The notes beneath the pieces are model-generated. The model ran no database searches, was not told the origin of the DNA, and saw only the letters and a program-made list of their open reading frames with translations. The translations under genes and the position numbers were made by a program. A stretch of 56,184 nucleotides of DNA, from assembly GCA_045627385.1 (NCBI GenBank), contig JAZQNO010000030.1, positions 1 to 56,184 on the forward strand, in the 5' to 3' direction. Of this stretch, positions 15,864-25,500 are shown in pieces; positions within the stretch are counted from its first letter, which is position 1, and every line of letters starts with the position of its first letter. This DNA is from UBA1757 sp045627385. GTDB lineage: Bacteria > Bacteroidota > Bacteroidia > Bacteroidales > UBA1402.

Positions 15864-17045
15864 TTAAATGCAGAGACTGACAATGTCGTCGCTCAGGCCG
15901 GCCAACTTTTCACCGCCGTGCGCTCCGACGACAAACGTGTTTTCGGTACCGACGGCGCCGGTGCCGTCGACGATGATCTTGGGCTCGACCGCCAGAACCA
16001 TTCCCTTTTCCAAAGGAGTGGTCATGCGGGGTGCAAGAACCGGCAACTCGTTGATGACCAGACCTGTGCCGTGTCCGACAAATCGGGCTTGCTGTCGGCT
16101 TCCCATAAAACGGTCTTCCAGACGGTTCTTGCGGGCCAGTTCCAAAGCGCCTTCGTAAATGTCCTGGCAGATGGCGCCTTCTTTCAGGTTTTCCTGGACG
16201 TAATGCTGGATTTCCAAAGCCACCTGATGGGCACGGCAGGCCTCTTCGCTCAGTTTGTCCACAGCGAAGCAGCGGCTCATATCGTCCAGATAGCCGGTGA
16301 AATTGCCACACATGTCTATGAGAATGCTTTGCCCGGCTTTCAAAGGTGTTTTCTGTGAGGCTCCGATGGGGTTGGACGGATGTCCGGCGCCCCCCAAAGC
16401 GAAATCGTAGGGGGAACAGATACTGGCGTTGTCGCCGCCGAGCACGCTTCCCATGAAAGCTTCCATATCGTTGCCGTAAGTGCGGAACAGCCCCAGGCAG
16501 CCGCCTTTGCGCATCAGATATTCGATCTCAATCTCCAGTTCCACCTCGCTCATTCCCGGATGCCAGACCGACGGAATCTGACGGTAGACGGCTTCATGCA
16601 GACGGGCCGATTCGCGGATGAGCCCGATTTCGAACTCGGTCTTGACACTGCGCGCCACGCGCAGGGACTGGCTGGCGTTGAGCAGTCGGACGGAAGGGAA
16701 ACATTGCTCCAGCCGGAGCCATTCGGAGCGCGGCATCTCCTCTCCTTCGAGAGCGAGCGTCCCGGGCATCGTCCCCCGCAGATAATCGGCCATTTGTTCC
16801 GGCTTGCGGATAAAGACGAGTTGTCCTTCCTCGAGCATCAAGTCTTCGGCTTTCAAGTCGACCGGACGCCTGACGAAACAGACGATATCCCCTTCGCGCG
16901 GGATGAAGGTGTAACCCTTGAAAATGCGCTGGTGGAGATAATAGGTGTTGACGGGCGTCGAAATCAGACAAGCTTCGGCCTGAAGCACTTCAAGCTGTTG
17001 TCTGATTTTGCCGATTCGGAGACTGCGCTCGTGGGATAAAATCAT
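15864..17045 (-). CDS. M24 family metallopeptidase (Xaa-Pro aminopeptidase-like)
   Basis: A 393-residue protein with a creatinase/prolidase N-terminal domain (about 1-135) and a pita-bread M24 domain. Metal ligands are recognisable in order: LIDMCGNFTGYLDDMSR (two Asp), FVGHGTGLVINELP (His), VLAVEPKI (Glu) and GTENTFVV (Glu). Such enzymes cleave Xaa-Pro bonds. It has no signal peptide, so it acts in the cytoplasm. It precedes gcvP on the same strand. Confidence 0.9.
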   Translation of the reverse strand: MILSHERSLRIGKIRQQLEVLQAEACLISTPVNTYYLHQRIFKGYTFIPREGDIVCFVRRPVDLKAEDLMLEEGQLVFIRKPEQMADYLRGTMPGTLALEGEEMPRSEWLRLEQCFPSVRLLNASQSLRVARSVKTEFEIGLIRESARLHEAVYRQIPSVWHPGMSEVELEIEIEYLMRKGGCLGLFRTYGNDMEAFMGSVLGGDNASICSPYDFALGGAGHPSNPIGASQKTPLKAGQSILIDMCGNFTGYLDDMSRCFAVDKLSEEACRAHQVALEIQHYVQENLKEGAICQDIYEGALELARKNRLEDRFMGSRQQARFVGHGTGLVINELPVLAPRMTTPLEKGMVLAVEPKIIVDGTGAVGTENTFVVGAHGGEKLAGLSDDIVSLCI

Positions 17046-17155
17046 ATAGGATATTGATAATCTGCTTGTTACAAATGTGCCTAAAAACTGTTGCAGTCAA
17101 CGTACATTCCTCTGCGAAAATACAAATTGAAATCTTCCTTACCAAGAAAAAATGT

Positions 17156-17163
17156 TATATTTG
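17156..17163 (+). promoter_or_regulatory. -7 box for the racemase/URO-D/MFS/cdd operon
   Basis: TATATTTG lies 43 bases before the ATG at 17207, in the AT-rich gap divergent from the M24 gene. No clear -33 TTTG is seen. Confidence 0.5.
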
Positions 17164-17206
17164 CCTACCCATATCAAATCAAAATCGTCTAAAAATATCA
17201 ATCATT

Positions 17207-17875
17207 ATGGTACGTGTTGTCGCTGTCCACACAGCTATGGCCCTGGTGGCCCCTCTCACCGAAATTTTCAAGGAATATCTGCCTGAAGTGAAACTGAATC
17301 ACATCGCTGATGATACGCTCATTCAGGAGGTTATCGCCAACAATCAGGTCACTCCGGCCGTCCGTCGCCGTCTGCTCAGCTATTATATGACCGCTGCCGA
17401 TTCCGGCGCCGACGTGGTGTTCAACTGCTGCTCTTCGGTGGGCGACATTGCCGACCTGGGCAACGATCTGGCCCCGATTCCCATTTTCCGCATCGACTAT
17501 CCGATGGCGCTCCAGGCGGTCAATTCGGCCAAACGTATCGCCGTCATCTCCACGCTGCCCACCACTTTGGATCCGACCCGCCGTCTTCTGGAGCGTGCCG
17601 CCCGTGAATCAGGCAAGCAGGTCGAACTCGTCGATGGTCTGGCAGCCGGCGCCTTCCAGGCCGGTCAGTCGGGCGACAGCGCCACCCACGACCGCCTCAT
17701 CCAGGAAGCTGCCGAAAAGATTGCCGACAAAGTGGATTTGTTTGTCCTGGCCCAGGGTTCCATGGCCCGTATGGAAAAGAAACTGGCCGAAATCACCGGC
17801 AAGCCTGTGCTTTCGAGCCCCGTTTCCGGAGTCATCGGTCTCAAGAAATTTCTTCAGGAAAAGGGCCTGCTTTAA
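17207..17875 (+). CDS. Asp/Glu racemase superfamily protein with one catalytic Cys missing
   Basis: A 222-residue cytoplasmic protein of the Asp/Glu/hydantoin racemase fold. The N-terminal IRVVAVHTAMALVAPL-type start, VVFNCCSSVGD (Cys74/Cys75, place of the first catalytic Cys) and ELVDGLAAGAF are family-like. Two-base racemases carry a second Cys in a GCTG-type motif; here the matching segment reads VLAQGSMARM with Gln183. A standard racemase mechanism is therefore doubtful, and isomerase or decarboxylase chemistry is possible. The start at 17207 is chosen because codons upstream lie in the promoter. It is followed after three bases by the URO-D-like gene. Confidence 0.75.
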   Translation: MVRVVAVHTAMALVAPLTEIFKEYLPEVKLNHIADDTLIQEVIANNQVTPAVRRRLLSYYMTAADSGADVVFNCCSSVGDIADLGNDLAPIPIFRIDYPMALQAVNSAKRIAVISTLPTTLDPTRRLLERAARESGKQVELVDGLAAGAFQAGQSGDSATHDRLIQEAAEKIADKVDLFVLAQGSMARMEKKLAEITGKPVLSSPVSGVIGLKKFLQEKGLL

Positions 17876-17878
17876 TCT

Positions 17879-18946
17879 ATGAATCAGACACAGATAAAGT
17901 TGTTGGAAGAGACGCTGGCTTTCAGAAACCGCGTCATCCCGACGGTGTTCATCGCCGACAGTCCGTGGATTCCGGGCTACTGCGGTCACACCTTTATGGA
18001 CTACTATGCCGACAACGCCGTCTGGCTGTCTGACAATCGGAAAATAGTCGAAGATTTCCCCGATGCGGTGTTCGTCCCGGGCTGGTGGGTCGAGTATGGT
18101 ATGACGGCAGAACCGATGGGATTCGGTGCGCCGGTCTGTTTTTTCGAAGACAATATGCCCCATCTCAAACCCTTGACGGAAGACATCGACCGGATGGCTG
18201 CGATGCTTTCGGAATTGTCGGTCCCGGATCCGCATCGCGACGGCATCATGCCTTTTCTGCTCCATCAGCAGAAGACATTCCAGCCGGTGCTGGAAGCCGA
18301 AGGCCAGCAAGTCCACATGGTCTGCGCGCGAGGTCCGTTCACAGTGGCTTCGCATCTGATGACCGTCACCCAACTGCTGATGCTCGTCATGCTCAGGCCG
18401 GAAGACGCCCGACGCCTCTTGCGCAAGACGACAGACTGCGTGAAACGCTGGCTGGAAGTGCAGCTGGAAAATGTAGCCACCGCCAAAGCCATCATGGTAC
18501 TGGACGATGTCTGCGGCTATTTCAGCCCCGACGATTTTACGGAATTCTGCCTGCCCTATATGAAGGAGATTTTTGACGCTTTTCCGCAAATGTCCCATTA
18601 TTTCCACAACGATTTCACGTCAGACGCCTGTTATCCCTATTTGAAACAGATGGGCGTCGATGTCTTCAATTTCACCCACACGGTAGACATCGCCGATGCA
18701 CGCCGCAAAATCGGTCCCGACGTGGTCCTGATGGGCAATGTGCCGCCGATGCTGCTGACGGGCGACGACCCGAAGGCGGTCTATGACACGACCCTTTCGG
18801 TCATCGGCTCTTACCTGAAAGCCAACGGCGGCCCGCAAGGCCTGATGTTGAGCACGGGAGGCGGTCTGCCGATGGGGGCCAAACGTGAGAACATCGATGC
18901 GGTCATCGCCGCCGTGCGGGATGTCAACGCCACTTTAAACCGCTAA
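17879..18946 (+). CDS. Uroporphyrinogen decarboxylase superfamily protein, function unknown
   Basis: A 355-residue cytoplasmic protein with URO-D-like TIM-barrel features: ARGPFTVASHLM, VLDDVCGYFSPDDFTEFCLPYMKEIF, MGNVPPMLLTGD and the C-terminal STGGGLPMGAKREN. Heme enzymes of this family carry an N-terminal RxPxWxMRQAGR motif that is absent here, and no heme genes are nearby. The HxC...C zinc pattern of the methylcobamide methyltransferase branch (MtaA/MtbA) is also not evident. The substrate is thus unknown. It lies between a racemase-like gene (3-base gap) and a sugar-acid type MFS carrier (11-base gap), pointing to catabolism of an imported small acid. Confidence 0.75.
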   Translation: MNQTQIKLLEETLAFRNRVIPTVFIADSPWIPGYCGHTFMDYYADNAVWLSDNRKIVEDFPDAVFVPGWWVEYGMTAEPMGFGAPVCFFEDNMPHLKPLTEDIDRMAAMLSELSVPDPHRDGIMPFLLHQQKTFQPVLEAEGQQVHMVCARGPFTVASHLMTVTQLLMLVMLRPEDARRLLRKTTDCVKRWLEVQLENVATAKAIMVLDDVCGYFSPDDFTEFCLPYMKEIFDAFPQMSHYFHNDFTSDACYPYLKQMGVDVFNFTHTVDIADARRKIGPDVVLMGNVPPMLLTGDDPKAVYDTTLSVIGSYLKANGGPQGLMLSTGGGLPMGAKRENIDAVIAAVRDVNATLNR

Positions 18947-18957
18947 CATTTGAAACG

Positions 18958-20232
18958 ATGAAAAAAAGAACTTGGATTCTGATTCTGCTGATTCTTCTGG
19001 GAGTCGTGACATTCCTGGACCGCATCAACATCAGTGTGGCCGGCTCGGCCATCATGAGCGACCTGGGCCTTTCGCCCAAACAGTGGGGCTGGATTTTGAG
19101 CGCCTTCATTCTGTCATACGGGCTGATGCAAATCCCGATGGGCGCTTTGGGCGACAAGCGGGGACATCGTCTTACGCTGGCGCTGATCGTGCTCTGGTGG
19201 TCGGCGTTCACCATCTTCACCGGCATGGCCAACGGATTTGTGGGGCTGCTGCTTGTCCGGCTGATGTTCGGAATGGGCGAAGCCGGATCGAGTCCCTGCT
19301 CCACAGGCGTCATCAGCCGTTGGTTCCCGAAAGACAAAGTCGGACGCGCTCAGGGATTTGTCTGGGCGGCAAGCCGTATGGGCGGCGCGCTCACTCCCTT
19401 CATCGTCATTCCGGTCATCGCCACCATGGGATGGCGTTCGGCTTTCTACATCCTGGGTGCGGTCGGTGTGCTCTGGTCGCTGGTGTGGTATCTTTACTAT
19501 CGCAACAATCCGGCCAAAATGCGCGGCATCAGCCGAGAAGAACTCGCGGAGGCTCCTGCCGCCCGTCTTTATGCCCTGTCGCCGACTGCCGTTTCCGAAC
19601 AGGCCCCGAAAATCAGGATCCCTTGGTCGAAACTTTTGAAAGCGAAACAGTTCTGGCTTCTTCTGTCGATGTATTTCTTCTATGCCTTCGGCAGCTGGTT
19701 CTTCTTCTCCTGGTTCCCCACCTTTATGGAATTGGGCCGCGGTTTCGACAAGGAACAGCTCACCTACGCCATCGCGGCTCCGTTTGTGATGAGCATGGCC
19801 GGCAATATCCTCGGCGGTTATCTGACCGACAGACTTACGGCCAGATACGGTCTGAAAGTTGGCCGCAAAGCTTTGGGCGGAGGCGCGCTTGTCCTCTCGG
19901 CCATCTTCATGTTCCTTGCCGCATTCATCCCCGGCAAGCTGCAGGTGTTCATCTTCCTGAGTCTCTGTTTCGGCGTGGTCGACCTGATGCTGCCTTCGGC
20001 TTGGGCGCTCTGCATCGATCTGGGCAAGAAATATGCCGGTGCCCTTAGCGGTGCCATGAATACGGCCGGCAATCTGGGCGGTTTTGTCTGCGCCACCGTG
20101 TTCGGCTATCTGGTCAGTTCGACCGGGAACTACAATCTCCCGTTGTTCCTGATTTCCATCATGCTGATTGTCAGTGCTGCCATCTTCATGTGCATCGATC
20201 CTACTCAGCAGATCATTCCCGACGAAGACTGA
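18958..20232 (+). CDS. MFS transporter, anion:cation symporter type
   Basis: A 424-residue inner-membrane carrier with twelve predicted helices. The start LLGVVTFLDRINISVAGSAIM and the loop GDKRGHRLTLALIVLWWSAFT are typical of the ACS branch (hexuronate, galactonate, glucarate carriers). LFGMGEAGSSPCSTGVISRWFPKDKVGRAQG also fits that branch. It probably brings in an organic or sugar acid by proton symport; the substrate is inferred only from family. The TGA overlaps the cdd ATG by one base, so the deaminase is likely translationally coupled. Confidence 0.88.
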   Translation: MKKRTWILILLILLGVVTFLDRINISVAGSAIMSDLGLSPKQWGWILSAFILSYGLMQIPMGALGDKRGHRLTLALIVLWWSAFTIFTGMANGFVGLLLVRLMFGMGEAGSSPCSTGVISRWFPKDKVGRAQGFVWAASRMGGALTPFIVIPVIATMGWRSAFYILGAVGVLWSLVWYLYYRNNPAKMRGISREELAEAPAARLYALSPTAVSEQAPKIRIPWSKLLKAKQFWLLLSMYFFYAFGSWFFFSWFPTFMELGRGFDKEQLTYAIAAPFVMSMAGNILGGYLTDRLTARYGLKVGRKALGGGALVLSAIFMFLAAFIPGKLQVFIFLSLCFGVVDLMLPSAWALCIDLGKKYAGALSGAMNTAGNLGGFVCATVFGYLVSSTGNYNLPLFLISIMLIVSAAIFMCIDPTQQIIPDED

Positions 20233-20711
20233 TGAAAGACAAACAGATACAGATACGGGTGCATTGTTATAGTCCCGACGAATTGCCTGAATCGCTCAAA
20301 ACGGTGGTCCGCCAGGCCTGTGAAGCTTCGGTCGATGCCTATGCACCGTATTCGAATTTCGCTGTCGGGGCAGCTGTGATGCTCGAGAACGGTCTTGTGG
20401 TCAAGGGAAACAATCAGGAAAATGTGGCATACCCTTCAGGCCTCTGTGCCGAGAGGGTGGCTCTGTTTTCGGCCTCTTCGCAATATCCTTCGTCGGCTCC
20501 TGTGGTGCTGGCTGTGGCCGCCCGCCCCGATGCGAAAGTACCCGATGTGTTCACCTCCCGGCCGGTGACACCCTGCGGTTCGTGCCGTCAGGTGCTCTCT
20601 GAAATCGAACGACGGTATGGCAAGCCTGTGAAGCTTGTTCTATACGGATCGGAAGTCTGTTATGTGCTGGATTCGGCGGCCGATCTGATGCCGCTCAGTT
20701 TCGAATTCTGA
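20232..20711 (+). CDS. cdd: Cytidine deaminase
   Basis: A 159-residue homotetrameric-type cytidine deaminase that converts (deoxy)cytidine to uridine for pyrimidine salvage. It shows YAPYSNFAVGAAV, the active-site CAERVAL (zinc Cys72, proton-shuttle Glu74) and TPCGSCRQ (zinc Cys115 and Cys118). The ATG overlaps the stop of the MFS gene. Its presence in this operon could be chance or could mean that the imported compound is nucleoside related. It converges with the acyltransferase gene, with seven bases between the two stops. Confidence 0.95.
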   Translation: MKDKQIQIRVHCYSPDELPESLKTVVRQACEASVDAYAPYSNFAVGAAVMLENGLVVKGNNQENVAYPSGLCAERVALFSASSQYPSSAPVVLAVAARPDAKVPDVFTSRPVTPCGSCRQVLSEIERRYGKPVKLVLYGSEVCYVLDSAADLMPLSFEF

Positions 20712-20718
20712 ACCGCGA

Positions 20719-22092
20719 TTATTCCGACATCACTTTCTCCTTGATGTCGGCGATAATTTCATAATGAAGTTTTTCGCCTTCGAAGAAATGCGGTTCGTGC
20801 CGTGCCTTCAGAATGAAGCGTCTGGTACGATGGAAAAGTTTGATGTAGAAAATGTTGAATCTGGCATACAGGACGAGTCCCAAATAGAAGGTGACCAATG
20901 AGGCCAGCGCAATCCATCCGTTTCCGGACAGAATCCAAGCAAGTGCGAACAACAGCAAGTACCAGACGGGCAACAGGAAGGCATTGATGAGAATCTGAAC
21001 CGACGCGTGAAGAAAACGGTCTTTCATCTTGCTTCCGGTCAGGAAATTGCAGATGGCGATTGGCAGACAGTTGACCACCAGTCCGTACAGCCAGAAAGGG
21101 AAAAGAACCAACGCCACTACTAACCGTGTCCAAAAACCGGTCGACAGTTTCCGGCGGAAAATCCAGTCACGCAGGCGAAGCGTCTTCAAATTGGCGTTGT
21201 AACGGCTGGCTTTGTCGAGCAACTCTCCGAACTGCTCAGGCGCTGAAGCCTGAAATTCCTCCAGTTTGGCGTTGATGGCCTTCTGCGCTCTCAGTTCGTT
21301 CGCTACAGAATGTTTGTCCATCTGATGGTCGCTCATATACTGCTCCTGATACATCCGGCACATCAGTTCCCATTCTTCGTAATGTTCTTTGTCCTTGATG
21401 TCGAGCATCAGTTCCTGGACCTTTTTCCGTGCTTTTTCGTTGAGTAAGGTGATGGCCCGGTTGGGGTCTTCGCGGTAGATGTCGTAAAGTTCGGTGAAAT
21501 CGAAAGGTTCGCCGACAACCATCACCAACTTGGTCTGCATCGAGAAATAGTTGGAGTAATGGTGGGCGAGGGGAAGGATGCGGATTGGCTCCTCGAAATG
21601 GTTCTTTTCGGCTACTTTGAAGGCGATGCGCGCAAAACCTTTTTTGAACTGGGCCAGAAAATGACCGTGCTGGTGGGTGGCTTCAGGGAAGAGCGCCACC
21701 ACATCGCCTTCTTCTATGATGCGGGCCGACTGTTCGAAAATGGCTTCGTTCTGACCCAGGCCGCCCCAACCGTCATCGCGCACGCGAAAGGCGGGCATGA
21801 TGCGGAAGAAACGGAGGATACGTGCCAGAGAGTTCTCTTTTTTGAAAAGATCTCCGCGGGCTATGAAAACAGGTCTGCGCTTACCGCCAATGGCATACAA
21901 GACACCCAAAGCGTCGTTCAAACCGTTCTGGTGGTTGCAGATGGCCAGATAACCTTCACCTTTCGGTGGAAGATTCTCTTTTCCGATGACTTCGAACTGG
22001 CGGTAATAGATGGCATTGTGCACAAATTGCACATACGGATATGTGATTGAATAACCCGTGTTGGGTTTGTTTACGCGGTCAAAACTGATCAT
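20719..22092 (-). CDS. PlsC-like acyltransferase with C-terminal membrane domain
   Basis: A 457-residue protein. The N-terminal 220 residues are a glycerolipid acyltransferase domain with NHQNGLNDAL (the NHxxxxD motif) and FPEATHQHGHF (the FPEGT-type motif). After a charged middle region come two pairs of hydrophobic segments (about 310-400). It probably transfers acyl chains to a lysophosphatidate-like lipid at the inner membrane; the exact acceptor is unknown. The start at 22092 follows a full promoter; the upstream open frame has no better Met. Single gene. Confidence 0.88.
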   Translation of the reverse strand: MISFDRVNKPNTGYSITYPYVQFVHNAIYYRQFEVIGKENLPPKGEGYLAICNHQNGLNDALGVLYAIGGKRRPVFIARGDLFKKENSLARILRFFRIMPAFRVRDDGWGGLGQNEAIFEQSARIIEEGDVVALFPEATHQHGHFLAQFKKGFARIAFKVAEKNHFEEPIRILPLAHHYSNYFSMQTKLVMVVGEPFDFTELYDIYREDPNRAITLLNEKARKKVQELMLDIKDKEHYEEWELMCRMYQEQYMSDHQMDKHSVANELRAQKAINAKLEEFQASAPEQFGELLDKASRYNANLKTLRLRDWIFRRKLSTGFWTRLVVALVLFPFWLYGLVVNCLPIAICNFLTGSKMKDRFLHASVQILINAFLLPVWYLLLFALAWILSGNGWIALASLVTFYLGLVLYARFNIFYIKLFHRTRRFILKARHEPHFFEGEKLHYEIIADIKEKVMSE

Positions 22093-22113
22093 AAAAATTT
22101 CCCCTATGTCGGA

Positions 22114-22144
22114 CAAAGATAAAGTATTTGTTAGAAATAACAAA
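22114..22144 (-). promoter_or_regulatory. Promoter of the acyltransferase gene
   Basis: On the minus strand TTTG (22141-22144), a 19-bp spacer and TATCTTTG (22114-22121) are found 22 bases before the ATG. Confidence 0.85.
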
Positions 22145-22180
22145 AAAAGAGCTTTGACCGTCAGGGATCCTGTACAAACG

Positions 22181-22212
22181 CACTGTGCCCGGTCTTTTGG
22201 CCGGGCACAGTG
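22181..22212 (-). terminator. Hairpin after the RND operon, possible terminator
   Basis: A perfect 12-bp GC-rich stem (22181-22192 with 22201-22212) with an 8-base loop lies 24 bases past the PG0541 stop. Only a weak T-rich stretch follows, so termination is likely but not classical. Confidence 0.65.
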
Positions 22213-22236
22213 TACCAAACTTGTGAAAGACAGTCT

Positions 22237-22530
22237 TCAGACCGTCTGTTCGATGTTCCAGACAAAAGCTCTGACTCCGACTTTCTCGTTGCGTCGGTCA
22301 AGCTTGCGGACACAGGCCAAAAGCTCGTCCACCTGCCCATCCTCCACCACCGTGATGACGGCCGAGTTCATTTCGGGCCAGGTGTGCGTGCCGCGACGCG
22401 GTTCGCCTTCTTTAGAGCCACGGCCCTGGACGTCTTCGAAAAACGTGAAACCGCGGATGCCGAGTTCGTCGAGCATATATTCGATACGCTCCGTATTGGC
22501 TTGGTTGAATACAATCATGACGGATTTCAT
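22237..22530 (-). CDS. PG0541 family PII-like transporter-associated protein
   Basis: A 97-residue soluble protein with a ferredoxin-like PII pattern. The conserved block GFTFFEDVQGRGSKEGEP, then RGTHTWPEMNSAVITVV and the C-terminal VGVRAFVWNIE identify the PG0541 family, which is found next to RND pumps in Bacteroidota. Ligand and target are unknown; PII relatives bind nucleotides or metals and adjust transporters. It starts nine bases after the RND permease stop, last in the efflux operon. Confidence 0.85.
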   Translation of the reverse strand: MKSVMIVFNQANTERIEYMLDELGIRGFTFFEDVQGRGSKEGEPRRGTHTWPEMNSAVITVVEDGQVDELLACVRKLDRRNEKVGVRAFVWNIEQTV

Positions 22531-22539
22531 AGGGCACTC

Positions 22540-25500
22540 TTATTTGGAAGATTTGGAGCCGGTCTGACGATCGTCAGCCAACTGCATGAAAATGAAATTC
22601 TTTCGGTTTTTCTCAATCTTGTTACGCTCGCCGCTCTTACTCATCATGCCATACATCACGGGCACGACAATCAGTGTGACCAGCGTCGAGACAAGCAGAC
22701 CGCCTATGACGACGATACCCAGCGGACGCCACATTTCGCTGCCTTCACCCTGGCTGAGAGCCATCGGCACCATACCGAGAATGGTGGTGAAAGCGGTCAT
22801 CAGTACCGGACGCAGACGAGAAGCGCCCGACATGGCTATGGCATCGTTCAGCTCATAGCCGCGGTCGCGCATCAGATTGATGTAGTCGACCAGCACGATA
22901 CCGTTCTTGACAACGATACCGACCAGCATCACACAGCCGAGCGCACCAATCATGTCAAGCGTCGTATGAGTCATCCAGAGAGCATAAATGACTCCGGTGA
23001 TGGCGAAAGGAACGGCCATCATAATGATGGCAGGCTTGGAGAACGATTCGAACTGCGAAGCCATCACAATGTAGACAAGCATAATGATGAGAAGCATCAG
23101 CGTGCCCAGATCGGCAAAACTCTCCTGCTGGTCTTCATAATCGCCCGCAAGCGTGTAGGTCACACCCTGAGGCAGATCCACCTTGTCCATTTCCTGTTCG
23201 ATGGCAACCGCCAGTTCGCCCAAAGATGTGTTGAACGGAGTGACCGAAACACTCAGATAACGCTGACGGCTCTTGCGCGTAATCGTCGGAGGAGTCCAGT
23301 ACTCGCCCAAAGAAGCGATTTCACTGAGTTTGACGTGACCGCCTGTCGGTACGGGAATGCTGATATCCTCAATGTCGGACAGAGAGTTGCGGTTCTCTTC
23401 CTTAAGCCGCACCAGAATATCATATTCGTCACCGTCTTCTTTGAGATAACCGCAAGCCATACCATACACTCGGTTGCGTACATAAGTGGATACCGTGGCA
23501 GCCGAAAGTCCCAATCTGGACAACTTTTCCTTGTCGAGATTGATCATCAGCTCAACGCGGTCCTTGTCGCGGCTGATGACGATGTCGCGTGCGCCGGGCA
23601 CGTTCTGGGCAATCTGCTGTTTCACCTTTTCGGCAGTCATATAGGTGGCGTCGAAATCATAACCGTAAATTTCAATATCGACCCTTGAACCCGAGCCGCC
23701 TCCCATACCGCTGCTGGCTGCAGCCTGAAAGTCAATGATTTCAGGATAGCCGGCCATTTCGCTGCGAAGAATTTCCGCAATTTCGAAGACACTACGCTTA
23801 CGGGTGGTCTTCTTGTCGCAGTTGATACGCATCGAAATCTTGTAATTGGTCGTCGATGAAAACATGGCACCGACGCTGTTGTCATCGCTCGAACCTGCCG
23901 AAGTGGAAATAATCTTTATTTCCGGACAGAGTTCGTAAAAACGGCTTTCCAGCCGACGGGCCGTCTTCAGAGTCTCTTCGATGCGGCTGCCCAACTGAAG
24001 TTCGGCTGTCACATCGATACGACCGTTGTCGCTCTGCTGCATGAAGTCTGTGCCGATTTTGCCCATACCGACCGGAATCAGAGATGAAATGAAAATGAGT
24101 ATGCAGACAATCAGCGTGAGCCTCTTGTGTCGCAGGCAGGCGTGGAGGGCGCGTGCATACCAAGTGTCGAGCCTGTCGAGCAGACCTTTCACGATGATAC
24201 GGTTATACCAGCCGTTCTCATCGTTCTCCTCAATCAGCTGACCCTTTTCGTCGACGTGCACTTTTTTGGATTTCAAGAGCTTGGAACAAAGCATCGGAGT
24301 CAGCGAAATGGCCACCAGTGTAGAAGTGGAAACCACAATAGTGACAATCCAGCCCAATTCCTTGAACATGATGCCCGCAATACCGTTAAGCATCGTCAGC
24401 GGGACAAACACGGCAACGATGACCAAAGTCGTGGCGATGACAGAGACCCACACCTCGTTGGTCGCATAGATGGATGCCTCGCGCGGACTGGAGCCCCGTT
24501 CGATATGGGTGGTGATATTCTCCAAAACCACAATGGCATCGTCCACCACCATACCGATGGCAACCGTCAGCGAACACAGCGAAATGATGTTGAGCGAACT
24601 GTCGGCGACCTTCAGATAGATGAAGGCGACGACCAGAGCGATGGGAATGGTGATGGAAATAATCAGGGCCGCACGCCATTTGCCCAGGAAGAACAGTACG
24701 ACCAGCACCACAAAGAGCAGGGCATACAGAATGGATTCTTCCAGAGAGGAAATGGAATTTTCGATATCCTCCGAGTCATCGTAGATTTTGGTGATTTTGA
24801 CGTCAGTCGGAAGGATTTTTTCGGCTTTCTTGATTTCTTTCTCCAGATCATGACAGATTTCCACGGTATTGGCACCCGTCTGCTTGGTCACCATCAGACG
24901 GACAGCTTCGCGCCCGTTGAACTTCTCGTCGAGGCTCAGATCCTTGATGGTGTCGCGGATAGTGGCGATGTCGCGCACGAATACCTGCTTGCCGTCGGGA
25001 GTCGTGGCAATGACGATGTCGGCTATTTCGGCACTCTCCTGATATTCACTGCGCACCTGCATCGAATACTGCTCCTTGTCCATCTTCACCGTACCGGAAG
25101 CCAAATTGAGGTTGTTGGCACTGATGGCATTTCCGACCGTTTCGATGGGAATGCCGTAAGCGTCGATTTTCTGCTGGTCGATTTCGATGTAAATGCGGCG
25201 TTCGGGCGTGCCGGTGAGCGACAGATTGCCGATGCCGTTCACGCGGTTGAGCAGAGGCAGCAACTCGTCGTTCAGAATCTTGTCCAGACCGGCATAACTT
25301 TCTTCTGCCGTGATGGCATATTGGGCAATAGGTCTCGAACTGGAGCTGAACTTGAAGATAAAGGGCGTCGAACAGCCGTCGGGAAGCCCTTCCTTGACGA
25401 TATCAACCTGTGAACGGATGTCATTGATGACTTCATCCAATTCAGTGCCCCATTCAAACTCCATGAATACCAGAGAAATGTTCTCTTTCGAAGAAGAAGT

